A stretch of DNA of 64,000 nucleotides from Marseilla massiliensis. Lineage in GTDB: Bacteria > Bacteroidota > Bacteroidia > Bacteroidales > Bacteroidaceae. The stretch is taken from positions 62,001 through 126,000 of the forward strand of contig NZ_JACJJL010000006.1 in NCBI RefSeq assembly GCF_016899955.1. The letters run 5' to 3'. Below, piece after piece: positions 1 to 8,765 of this stretch. The first letter of the stretch is position 1. Each line of letters opens with the position of its first letter. The position numbers were made by a program, and so were the translations under genes. The notes below the pieces were generated by a model that did not search any database, had not been told where the DNA came from, and saw nothing but the letters and a program-made list of their open reading frames with translations.

Positions 1-2
1 AG

Positions 3-3000
3 GCCGGGCTGCTGAAGGCCCGGGTTGCGGCCGAGGTGGCCCCCGACTCGCTGCGCCCGGCCGTCGACAGGCTGGCGGCCCAATGCCACGGGGCCGACGA
101 CCCGGTGCTGAAGGCCGTTTGCGCCGCCGTGCTGTACCGCATATACACCGCCAACCCGGATGTCGACGACTCTGCCTCCGTGCTGGCCGGCAGGTACAAG
201 GCCATGGCCATGGCCGACGTGGGCGCCCTGGCGCGCACCAAGGCCGACGCTTTCAGCCCTATGGTGACAGAGGGATATAACGGCAAGATATTCGGCGACG
301 ACATGCTGAGCGTGGTAGGATACGAGGTGGGCGACTTCGGCGCGCTCTACAACCACTACAATGCCGCCGGCAACAGGCAGGCCGCATGCCTCGCCGCGCT
401 GGGCATGATAAGGCAGCACAAGGGGCAGGCAGAGGTGTGCGTCAACAAGTCTGAATACATCAACTGGCTCGACTCGCTCACCCATGTCTACTCCGACCTC
501 GACGTGGCCTGCGAGGCCGCCATCGAGAGATACCGCTACATGGAGGACTGCCCGGGCGTGACGGCAGAGCAGAAGATAAGCTACATACACTACGCTCTCG
601 ACAAATGGGGCGGCTGGCAGAACGCCGGCCAGTTGCGCAACGCCGAGCGCGAGCTCACCGCGCCGTGCTTCACTGTGCAGATGGCGAGCTCGGTGGTTGA
701 GCCGGGCAAGGCGCAGACCATGACGCTGAGCGGCCTGCGCAACGTCGGTTCGGTGCAGATGGCCGTCTACCGCACGGCACTGCAGGGCGACACCGACCTG
801 AATCCCGCCAACGAAGACGACTACAGGAAAATGCGCGCCGGGCTGCAAGAGCTCAAGGACAAGGCGCAAGAGCACCGATACATAAGCCATCCCGACTATC
901 AGTTCTTTGAAGACTCGATGGTGGTGCCGGGCCTGCCGGCCGGTGTCTACATGATTGAGGTGCGCACATCGCCCGCAACCGAGACCGTGAGATGGCTGTA
1001 TTACGTCACCGACGTATACTTGCTGAGCCACGGCCTGCCCGGCAACCGCACGCGCTATGTGGCCGTGAGCGCCACCACGGGGCAGCCGTTGCCCGGGGCA
1101 CGCGTGAGGCTGGAGACCGAGTGCCGCTATGGCGGCAAGCCCGTGGCAGCCACGCTGACATGCAACGCCGACGGCGAGACAGTATATGCATACGGAAAGA
1201 GACAGCCCGCCAGGGCCCGTGCGTTTACCGACACCGACAGGTACAGCCCCAATGCGTGGGCTTACAACGTGTTCTCTTACAGCTCACGCGACGGCCAGTC
1301 TGAGCAAACGCGCGTGTTCACCGACCGCAGCGTCTATCGCCCGGGGCAGACGGTGCACGCCTCGGCTGTGGTGTATGAGTCGGCAGGCGGCACCGACGCC
1401 AAGGCCAAGGCAGGCCGGCGGGTGAAGGCTTTGCTGCGCGACGCCAACTTCAAGGTGGTGTCTGAGAAAGAGATTGTGACCGATGGCTATGGCACTTGCG
1501 CCGCCGACTTCGTGCTGCCCGTGGGCACTCTCAACGGCAGTTTTACCGTTTTCGTGAACAACTCGTCGGCGCGCATACGTGTTGAAGAGTATAAACGACC
1601 CACCTTCAAGGTTGAGTTCCCGAAGATAAACGAGAAGTATGCCGCGGGCGACACGCTCGTGGTGAGGGCCAAGGCCCTGAGCTTTGCCGGCGTTCCGGTG
1701 CAGGGCGCACAGGTGAAATATACCGTTAGGCGCCGCCGGTCGCTCTGGTGGCGGCCCGCGCCGGGCTTTTCGGCATCGTCGAAGGCTCTGCCCGGCATGG
1801 ACGACACAGAGCTGTGGAGCGGCAATGCTGTAACCGGTGCCGACGGTTCGTTTGCCGTGACCATGCCGATGGTGCTGCCCGATATGCCCAAGGGCATAAG
1901 CATGTTCTACAACATCGTGGCAACGGCCGACGTGACCGACGTGGGCGGCGAGACCCGTACGGGCGAAGTGAGCGTGCCAATAGGCACCAAGCCGACTGCC
2001 TTCAGCTGCGACCTGCCCGAAAAGGTGGTGGCCGACAGTTTCAAGACCGTGGTGTTCACGCTGCGCAATGCCGCCGGCGAGCCCATCAGCGCCGACGTGC
2101 GCTTCCGCATCGACGGCTCGGGCGAGTGGCTGTCGGGCAAGACCTCGGCCCCCTTGCCAGTGGGGCGGCGGCTTGCTTCGGGGCGCCACAGGCTCTTTGC
2201 AGTGTGCGAGACCGACACCATCGATACCGAGTTTGTGGCCTTCTCGCTCAACGACACGGTGCCGTGCATCAACAGCCGCAGCTGGTTTTATGCATCCGCC
2301 ACTGAGTTCCCGGCCGACGGGCGGCCTGTGACGGTGCAGGTGGGCTCGTCAGACAGCACCGTGCATATAGTCTACTGCCTGGCGTCGGGCGACCGCATCA
2401 TCGAGAGCGGGGCGGCAGACGTGACCAACAGGCTGGTAAACCGCAAGTTTGTGTATAAGGAAGAGTATGGCGACGGCCTGCTGCTGACATACGCCTGGGT
2501 GAAAAACGGGCAGTGCCACAAATACAGTGCCACCATCGCCAGGCCGGTGCCCGACCGCAGGCTCCGCATGGCATGGACAACGTTCCGCGACCGCCTGACC
2601 CCCGGCCAGAAGGAAGAGTGGCGGCTCAGCATAACCAATCCCGACGGAACGCCGGCCAAGGCTCAGCTCATGGCCACGCTCTACGACATGTCGCTCGACC
2701 AGGTGGTGCCCCATTCGTGGTCGCTCGACGTCAGTGAGTGGCTGTCGCTGCCCTATGCCGCATGGTTGTCCAGGCCGAGTATTGGCATTTATCAGAGTGC
2801 CGAGCAGTCGTGGAAACCGTTTGCTTTCCGCGAACTCGCGGTGAGCTCATTCGACAGTTCGGTGTTCCCCGTTTCTGTTCCCATGCTTTACTGTTATTCA
2901 AACATAATGGTCAGGGGCACCCGTTCGGTAAAGCGCGCCCCGATGGCCATGGCCAAGGCCGCGCTCAACTCTGCCGAGGCGGCGGCCGACATGACTGTCG

Positions 3001-5327
3001 AAGCCGAGCAGAGCGTGGCCCTGACAGGTGCCGTTCCGGCCCCGGAGGCGGCCTCAGGCGCCCCGGCCGGTGGCGGCGGGAGAGCGGTCGGGGTACAGGT
3101 GCGCGAGAATCTCAACGAGACCGCGTTCTTCTATCCGGCCCTCGAGACCGACGCCGAGGGCGGGGTGACACTGAAGTTCACGCTGCCCGAGAGCCTCACA
3201 ACATGGCGTTTCATCGGTGTGGCCCACACAAAAGACATGCTCACGGGCACCATCGGTGGCGAGGCCGTGGCCCGGAAAGACGTGATGGTGCAGCCCAACG
3301 TGCCGCGCTTTGTCCGCGTGGGCGACAAGGCACGCATCACCGCGCGCGTTATCAACACGTCGGAAAAGGGCGTTGGCGGAACGGCGCGCATGGAACTGAT
3401 AGACCCCGAGACCGAGGCCGTGGTGCTGAGCCGCACGCAGAGCTTTGCCGTTGAGGCCGGGGCGACGGCAGCTGTGGCCTTCGACTGCAGCCCCGACGGC
3501 GCGCAGCCGCTGCTCGTATGCCGCATAACGGCATCCGGCAATGGCTTCAGCGATGGCGAGCAGCACTATCTGCCGGTGTTGCCCGACCGCGAGCGCGTCA
3601 CCGTCACGGTGCCGTTCACCCAGCACGGGACCGGCACCATGGCCGTGCGCATTGATACCATGTTCAAGAAAGGCGTCTCCGACCGCAAGCTGACAATAGA
3701 GTATACCAACAATCCGGCATGGCTGATGGTGCAGGCATTGCCGTATGTGGGCACGCCGAGCGACGACAACGCCGTCGACCAGGCCGTCGCCTTCTACGCC
3801 AACGCCCTCGGCCGCAGCATGGCACTGCGCTCGCCGCGCGTCAAGACCGTCTTCGACAGCTGGCGAATGGAGCCCGCGGGGGCGCAGTCGCTGACAAGCA
3901 GCCTTGCGAAAAACGCCGAACTGAAGGACATTGTGATGAGCGAGACACCGTGGGTGGCCGATGCCGACCGCGAGACGGAGCAGAAACAACGCCTCGCCGA
4001 CTTCTTCGACGAGTCGCTAATGCAGAGCCGCATGGATGCCGCGGCGGGCAAGTTGCGTGCCCTGCAGAACCCCGACGGGTCGTGGAGCTGGTGGCCCGAC
4101 ATGCCCGGCAGCCTGAGCATGACCGTCGAGGTGGCCGAGATGCTCGTCCGCCTCGACAATATGGCAGGCCGGCAGGAGCTGTCTGCCGCGATGCTCAACA
4201 AGGCTTTCGGCTACATGGACAAGCGTTTTGTTGAGCAGGTGGCCGACATGAAGCGCGCCGAACGCGCTGGACGGCCACAGGCTTTCCCCGGTGGCGAGGC
4301 CCTGCGCTACCTATATCTCTGCGCCGTCGACGGCCGCAAGCACTCCGCTTCGGCCTCGGCCGCCGCCGATTACCTCGTGGCTCTGCTCCGGAAAGAGGCA
4401 AAGGGGCAGTCGATATACGACAAAGCTCTCACCGCCATCGTGCTTGCCAAGCGGGGCGACAGCCGCCTCGGCCGTGAATATGTGCAGAGCCTGAAGGAAT
4501 ACACCGTGTTTACCGAAGAGGCCGGACGCTATTACGACACACCGCGCGCGGCCTATTCGTGGCGCGACTACCGCATACCGACACAGGTGGCGGCCATGGA
4601 AGCCATAGCCGCCATAACCCCGCAAGACAGCGCAACGCTCGACCAGATGCGCCGCTGGCTGCTGGGCCAGAAGCGCACACAGGCTTGGGATACGCCCATC
4701 AACAGCGTCAACGCCATCTACGCGTTCCTCGCCGGGGGCACTGAGCTGCTCGAATCGGGCGGGCGCACGGCCCTCGCCATCGACGGCAAGGCCATCGACG
4801 CGCCTCAGGCCACGGCCGGCCTGGGCTATGTGAAGACGGCCTTGCACGACCCCAAGGGCACGACGTTTACCGCAACAAAGACGTCTGGCGGCACGTCGTG
4901 GGGCGCAGTCTACGCCCAGTTCATGCAAGACGCTTCACAGGTGGCGCCGTCTGCCTCGGGCATAAGCGTGAAGCGCGAGATTGTGGCCGACTCTGCCGGG
5001 CTGCATGTGGGAAGCCGCGTCAGGGTGCGCATAACCATCAGGGCCGACCGCGACCTCGACTTTGTGCAGGTGGCCGACCGCCGCGCAGCCTGCATGGAGC
5101 CCGTGGGACAGCTCAGCGGCTACCGCAACGGCGCATACTGCTCGCCGAAGGACAATGCTACCAACTATTACTTTGACCGCATGAGCAAGGGCACGCACGT
5201 GGTGGAGACCGAGTATTACATTGACCGCGCGGGCCGTTACGAGACCGGAACGTGCACCGCCGGCTGTGCCTATGCCCCCGAGTACCGCGCCACGGCGCCG
5301 TCGGTGGCAATAGAAGTGAAAGAATGA
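3..5327 (+). CDS. Alpha-2-macroglobulin-like (MG2) protein, 5' truncated by the window edge
   Basis: Very large exported protein of the bacterial alpha-2-macroglobulin family, thought to act in the periplasm or at the cell surface as a protease trap or envelope-protection factor. The frame is open from base 3, so the true start and signal peptide lie outside the window; the GTG at 36 is internal. Visible parts are an MG2-type segment with the DRSVYRPGQ motif near 1321-1347, the central A2M domain (ETAFFYPALETDAEGG, then LPESLTTWRFIGVA) near 3118-3225, and an alpha-helical thioester-type domain with PDGSWSWWP near 4072-4104. The usual Cys-Glx thioester motif is absent: the matching region near 3750-3810 reads TPSDDNAVDQAVAFYAN. 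The protein is therefore probably thioester-less, as in many Bacteroidetes homologues. A DUF1573 gene follows 49 bp downstream. Confidence 0.9.
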   Translation, partial: AGLLKARVAAEVAPDSLRPAVDRLAAQCHGADDPVLKAVCAAVLYRIYTANPDVDDSASVLAGRYKAMAMADVGALARTKADAFSPMVTEGYNGKIFGDDMLSVVGYEVGDFGALYNHYNAAGNRQAACLAALGMIRQHKGQAEVCVNKSEYINWLDSLTHVYSDLDVACEAAIERYRYMEDCPGVTAEQKISYIHYALDKWGGWQNAGQLRNAERELTAPCFTVQMASSVVEPGKAQTMTLSGLRNVGSVQMAVYRTALQGDTDLNPANEDDYRKMRAGLQELKDKAQEHRYISHPDYQFFEDSMVVPGLPAGVYMIEVRTSPATETVRWLYYVTDVYLLSHGLPGNRTRYVAVSATTGQPLPGARVRLETECRYGGKPVAATLTCNADGETVYAYGKRQPARARAFTDTDRYSPNAWAYNVFSYSSRDGQSEQTRVFTDRSVYRPGQTVHASAVVYESAGGTDAKAKAGRRVKALLRDANFKVVSEKEIVTDGYGTCAADFVLPVGTLNGSFTVFVNNSSARIRVEEYKRPTFKVEFPKINEKYAAGDTLVVRAKALSFAGVPVQGAQVKYTVRRRRSLWWRPAPGFSASSKALPGMDDTELWSGNAVTGADGSFAVTMPMVLPDMPKGISMFYNIVATADVTDVGGETRTGEVSVPIGTKPTAFSCDLPEKVVADSFKTVVFTLRNAAGEPISADVRFRIDGSGEWLSGKTSAPLPVGRRLASGRHRLFAVCETDTIDTEFVAFSLNDTVPCINSRSWFYASATEFPADGRPVTVQVGSSDSTVHIVYCLASGDRIIESGAADVTNRLVNRKFVYKEEYGDGLLLTYAWVKNGQCHKYSATIARPVPDRRLRMAWTTFRDRLTPGQKEEWRLSITNPDGTPAKAQLMATLYDMSLDQVVPHSWSLDVSEWLSLPYAAWLSRPSIGIYQSAEQSWKPFAFRELAVSSFDSSVFPVSVPMLYCYSNIMVRGTRSVKRAPMAMAKAALNSAEAAADMTVEAEQSVALTGAVPAPEAASGAPAGGGGRAVGVQVRENLNETAFFYPALETDAEGGVTLKFTLPESLTTWRFIGVAHTKDMLTGTIGGEAVARKDVMVQPNVPRFVRVGDKARITARVINTSEKGVGGTARMELIDPETEAVVLSRTQSFAVEAGATAAVAFDCSPDGAQPLLVCRITASGNGFSDGEQHYLPVLPDRERVTVTVPFTQHGTGTMAVRIDTMFKKGVSDRKLTIEYTNNPAWLMVQALPYVGTPSDDNAVDQAVAFYANALGRSMALRSPRVKTVFDSWRMEPAGAQSLTSSLAKNAELKDIVMSETPWVADADRETEQKQRLADFFDESLMQSRMDAAAGKLRALQNPDGSWSWWPDMPGSLSMTVEVAEMLVRLDNMAGRQELSAAMLNKAFGYMDKRFVEQVADMKRAERAGRPQAFPGGEALRYLYLCAVDGRKHSASASAAADYLVALLRKEAKGQSIYDKALTAIVLAKRGDSRLGREYVQSLKEYTVFTEEAGRYYDTPRAAYSWRDYRIPTQVAAMEAIAAITPQDSATLDQMRRWLLGQKRTQAWDTPINSVNAIYAFLAGGTELLESGGRTALAIDGKAIDAPQATAGLGYVKTALHDPKGTTFTATKTSGGTSWGAVYAQFMQDASQVAPSASGISVKREIVADSAGLHVGSRVRVRITIRADRDLDFVQVADRRAACMEPVGQLSGYRNGAYCSPKDNATNYYFDRMSKGTHVVETEYYIDRAGRYETGTCTAGCAYAPEYRATAPSVAIEVKE

Positions 5328-5376
5328 ACATTACGATTCTGCCGTGACCAGGGCGGTAGATGCTTCAAAATAAAAT

Positions 5377-6438
5377 ATGGACAAGAGAATATTGCTGGTA
5401 GCGCTGGTGGCCATGGCCTCATTGCAGGCCGGAGCCCAGCGCCTGACCGTAGAGAAAGAGACTGTCGACTGCGGCAGCGTGGCTTACGACGCTCCCGTTA
5501 CCGCAGTGTTCGAGCTGCGCAACAAGGGCGCACGCAAGTTGAAGATAAACGACGTAAGGGTGAGTTGTGGATGCATAGGCGTAGACTATCCCAAGGGCGA
5601 GGTGGGCGGAGGCGACCGCTTCAAGGTTCGCCTTACATACGACGCCCGCCAGCTTGGCCACTTTGAAAAGACGGCCGCCATCTACAGCAACGGCTCAAAG
5701 AAACCCGTATACCTCACGATGAGGGGAGTGGTGCTTGCCGAGGTAGAAGATTACACGGGCAGCTACCCCTATGAGTTCGGCGACCTCAGGGCCGACAAAA
5801 ACGTGTTGGAGTTTGACGACGTGAACAAGGGCGACACGCCGGAGCTTGAGATTTACATACGCAACACGGGGACGAAGACGCTCCAGCCAAACATAATGCA
5901 CCTGCCGTCTTACCTCTCGGCCGCCGTAACACCCGAGAAGTTGCGCCCCGGCCACGCCGGCCGCATCAGCGTGTCGCTCAATTCGGAGAAGCTGCGCGAC
6001 TACGGCCTTACGCAGACATCGGTCTACCTGGCCAACATGCCCGGCGAGGAAGTGAGCCAGGAAAAGGAAATCACCGTGTCGTCGGTGTTGCTGCCGGGCT
6101 TCGACGGCATGACCGCCGAGGTGAAGAAGTTTGCGCCCAAGATGGAAATGTCGGCCGACTCGATAGTGTTCGACTTCGAAGGCAAGAGCCGGAAGAAGGG
6201 CGAGATAAAGATAACCAACGCCGGCCGCTCGACGCTGAAGATAGGTTCGCTGCAGATGTTCACCGCAGGCCTGCGCGTCACGTTGGGCAAGCGGGAGCTC
6301 GACGCGGGCGAGTCGACAGAACTGAAGGTGACGGCCTACCGCGATGAACTGTCGAAAGTGCATTCGCGGCCGCGCATACTGATGATAACCAACGACCCAG
6401 ACAGGCCGAAGGTAGTAGTGAAAATTAAAACCAAGTGA
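5377..6438 (+). CDS. Exported DUF1573 domain protein
   Basis: A 353-residue secreted protein with a signal peptide (MDKRILLVALVAMASLQAGAQ). It has at least two DUF1573-type Ig-like modules. The first starts near residue 22 and has the family signature around VSCGCIGVDYPKGEV, with the CGC pair. The last, near residues 275-350, has ITNAGRSTLKIGSL and ITNDPDRPK. The family is abundant in Bacteroidetes and its biochemical role is unknown; the fold suggests adhesion or structural work in the envelope. It lies 49 bp after the macroglobulin gene and 3 bp before meaB, so it is probably cotranscribed with them although the functions look unrelated. Confidence 0.88.
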   Translation: MDKRILLVALVAMASLQAGAQRLTVEKETVDCGSVAYDAPVTAVFELRNKGARKLKINDVRVSCGCIGVDYPKGEVGGGDRFKVRLTYDARQLGHFEKTAAIYSNGSKKPVYLTMRGVVLAEVEDYTGSYPYEFGDLRADKNVLEFDDVNKGDTPELEIYIRNTGTKTLQPNIMHLPSYLSAAVTPEKLRPGHAGRISVSLNSEKLRDYGLTQTSVYLANMPGEEVSQEKEITVSSVLLPGFDGMTAEVKKFAPKMEMSADSIVFDFEGKSRKKGEIKITNAGRSTLKIGSLQMFTAGLRVTLGKRELDAGESTELKVTAYRDELSKVHSRPRILMITNDPDRPKVVVKIKTK

Positions 6439-6441
6439 GCT

Positions 6442-7542
6442 ATGCAACACCCCGAAAACAACGCAGAATACAAGGGGCTGACCGTCAACAGCGGTGTAGA
6501 GCAGCCTTCTATAGTGAACCCATACCTCAAGCGCTTCCGCCGCAGGCACCGCGAACTGTCGGTGGGCGAGATGGTTGAAGGCATACTGAAAGGCGATGTC
6601 ACCGTGCTGAGCCAGGCGGTGACGCTCGTCGAGAGCGTCAACCCCGACCACGTGGGCAAGGCCCAGGAGGTGATAGACAAGTGCCTGCCATACAGCGGCA
6701 GGTCTGTGAGGGTGGGCATAAGCGGAGTGCCCGGAGCAGGCAAGTCTACGTCGATAGACCAGTTTGGCGTCCATGTGCTTGGCGAACATGGCGGCAAGCT
6801 GGCCGTGTTGGCCATCGACCCGAGTTCCGAACGGTCGAAGGGCAGCATACTCGGCGACAAGACCCGCATGGAAAAACTGGCCCAGCACCCCGACTCGTTC
6901 ATACGCCCCAGCCCCACGGCAGGCTCGCTCGGCGGGGTGGCCCGCAAGACTCGGGAGACCATCATACTGTGCGAGGCGGCCGGATTCGACAAGATCTTTG
7001 TCGAGACGGTGGGAGTGGGGCAGAGCGAAACGGCCTGCCACTCGATGGTCGACTTCTTCCTGCTCATACAGCTTGCCGGCACCGGCGATGAGCTTCAGGG
7101 CATAAAGCGCGGCATAATGGAGATAAGCGACGGCATAGTCATCAACAAATGCGATGGCGAAAACGTGGACAAGTGCCACCTCGCCGCCCGTAACTTCCGC
7201 AACGCGCTGCATTTCTTCCCCAAGCCCGAGAGCGGATGGACGCCGCAGGTGATGTGTTACAGCGGCTTCTATGGCACGGGCATAAAGGAGATATGGGACA
7301 TGGTGTACCGCTATGTCGACTTTGTCAAGGCCAATGGATACTTCGACCACCGCCGCAACGAGCAGAGCAAGTACTGGATGTACGAGACTATCAACGAGCA
7401 CCTGCGCAGCAGTTTCTACAACAGCAGGCTCATACAGCAGCGGCTGGCCGACGCCGAGAGGATGGTGCTGGCCGGAGGCAAGACCAGCTTCGCGGCCGCA
7501 GGCGAGCTTCTCGATGCCTATTTTGCCGAGATGAAGAAATGA
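6442..7542 (+). CDS. meaB: MeaB, methylmalonyl-CoA mutase-associated GTPase
   Basis: Cytoplasmic G3E-type GTPase (366 aa) that protects and reloads the adenosylcobalamin cofactor of methylmalonyl-CoA mutase, part of the succinate-propionate pathway. The Walker A motif is GVPGAGKS at residues 95-102. The family signature ETVGVGQSE follows in the middle of the protein, and NKCDG is the guanine-specificity motif. Length matches the family. No mutase subunit gene lies in the window, so the partner must be encoded elsewhere. The ATG is 3 bp after the DUF1573 stop, which implies translational coupling. Confidence 0.95.
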   Translation: MQHPENNAEYKGLTVNSGVEQPSIVNPYLKRFRRRHRELSVGEMVEGILKGDVTVLSQAVTLVESVNPDHVGKAQEVIDKCLPYSGRSVRVGISGVPGAGKSTSIDQFGVHVLGEHGGKLAVLAIDPSSERSKGSILGDKTRMEKLAQHPDSFIRPSPTAGSLGGVARKTRETIILCEAAGFDKIFVETVGVGQSETACHSMVDFFLLIQLAGTGDELQGIKRGIMEISDGIVINKCDGENVDKCHLAARNFRNALHFFPKPESGWTPQVMCYSGFYGTGIKEIWDMVYRYVDFVKANGYFDHRRNEQSKYWMYETINEHLRSSFYNSRLIQQRLADAERMVLAGGKTSFAAAGELLDAYFAEMKK

Positions 7543-7557
7543 CACATCACCCTGTCT

Positions 7558-7582
7558 CCTGCCGTTGAGGCATGGCGGCAGG
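7558..7582 (+). terminator. Possible hairpin terminator after meaB
   Basis: Arms CCTGCCG (7558-7564) and CGGCAGG (7576-7582) give a 7-bp stem with an 11-nt loop, 15 bases after the meaB stop. There is no strong T tract, so the call is weak. Confidence 0.35.
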
Positions 7583-7657
7583 GGAATGTAGCATTGTGCC
7601 CCGGGCGGCGAAAAAACTTTACCATGCCATTCACGTGCGCCCACAAGGGCCATGCTG

Positions 7658-7757
7658 ACGGCCGAAACGGCCCGTTCTGCCCTGCCGGACGGCGTGTTTG
7701 GCGGTGCCGGACGGCCCGTTTTGCAACGCAAAATGTGCCGTATCGCAAAGCGTTGGC
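7658..7757. repeat. Copy 1 of the GGGCCGTTT palindromic intergenic repeat family
   Basis: The 335-bp gap between meaB and ispH holds several short units of the repeat family seen at six other places: AAACGGCCCGTT near 7665, ACGGCCCGTTTTGCAACGC near 7721, and diverged GGACGGC units between them. The arms are imperfect here, so this copy looks degenerate. It can be translated in several frames (a GPFCNAK-like peptide) and creates a false N-terminal extension of ispH. Confidence 0.75.
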
Positions 7758-7877
7758 ACTGAGGCGGTTGCGCGCCTTGCCCACGACGGTAAGCAAACTT
7801 TACACATGTGCCGAGTCACGGGCATGGCTTTGCCTGTGCGGCACACATTGTTTTACAACCAAAACAACATAAGACAA

Positions 7878-8765
7878 GTGCAGATAGAAATAGACAATGG
7901 CAGCGGATTTTGCTTCGGCGTGACCACTGCCATAAAGAAAGCCGAGGAAGAGCTGGCCGGTGGCAAGACGCTCTATTGCCTCGGCGACATAGTACACAAC
8001 GGCATGGAGTGCGAGCGGTTGCGCCGGATGGGCCTCGTGACCATAAACCACGACGACCTGCGCAGGCTGCACAACGCCAAGGTATTGCTGCGCGCCCACG
8101 GCGAACCGCCCGAGACCTACGAGCTGGCGCGGCGCAACAATATCGAGATAATAGACGCCACATGCCCTGTGGTGCTGCAGTTGCAGCGCAGGATAAAGCG
8201 GCAGTTTGACGCCAACCCCGACGCGCAGATTGTGATATTCGGCAAGAACGGCCACGCCGAGGTGCTGGGGCTGGTGGGGCAGACAGAGAGCAAGGCCATA
8301 GTGATAGAGGCTTTCGACGATGTGGTGAAGCTCGACTTCAACCGCGACATATACCTTTATTCGCAGACAACAAAGTCGCTCGACGAGTTCCATCGCATCA
8401 TAGACTACATCCAGGGGCACATATCGCCATCGGCAACGTTTCGCAGCTTTGACACGATATGCCGGCAGGTGGCCAACCGAATGCCCAACGTGAGCGCATT
8501 TGCCGCCCGGCATGACCTCATACTGTTTGTCTGCGGGCATAAGAGCAGCAACGGCAAGGTGCTCTTCAACGAGTGCCTGAGGGTCAACCCCAACAGCCAT
8601 CTCGTGGAAGGGCCGGGCGAAATCGACCCGCGATGGCTGCAGGGCGTGGACACGGTGGGCATCTGCGGGGCCACGAGCACGCCCAAGTGGCTGATGGAGC
8701 AGTGCCGCGACGCGTTGGTCAAAGGCTGTGACATGAAAACCATTACTAATATAAACGACCAATGA
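7878..8765 (+). CDS. ispH: IspH, 4-hydroxy-3-methylbut-2-enyl diphosphate reductase
   Basis: Last enzyme of the MEP isoprenoid pathway: a cytoplasmic iron-sulfur protein that reduces HMBPP to IPP and DMAPP. The three cluster cysteines are visible at about C12 (GSGFCFGV), C96 (DATCPVV) and C195. The C-terminal ICGATSTPKWLMEQC motif is also present. I chose the GTG at 7878, giving 295 aa, because family members begin just before this EIDNGSGFCFGV segment; the longer open frame from 7698 runs through a repeat. The stop overlaps the bglX start (ATGA), so the two are translationally coupled. Confidence 0.93.
   Translation: MQIEIDNGSGFCFGVTTAIKKAEEELAGGKTLYCLGDIVHNGMECERLRRMGLVTINHDDLRRLHNAKVLLRAHGEPPETYELARRNNIEIIDATCPVVLQLQRRIKRQFDANPDAQIVIFGKNGHAEVLGLVGQTESKAIVIEAFDDVVKLDFNRDIYLYSQTTKSLDEFHRIIDYIQGHISPSATFRSFDTICRQVANRMPNVSAFAARHDLILFVCGHKSSNGKVLFNECLRVNPNSHLVEGPGEIDPRWLQGVDTVGICGATSTPKWLMEQCRDALVKGCDMKTITNINDQ

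Noticed and set aside
5695..7731. Open frame of 678 codons antisense to the DUF1573 gene and meaB
   Set aside because: It crosses two well-supported genes on the other strand and ends in a repeat.
7698..7877. N-terminal extension of IspH of 60 residues
   Set aside because: It is translated from repeat copy 1, and IspH proteins begin at the EIDNGSGF segment.
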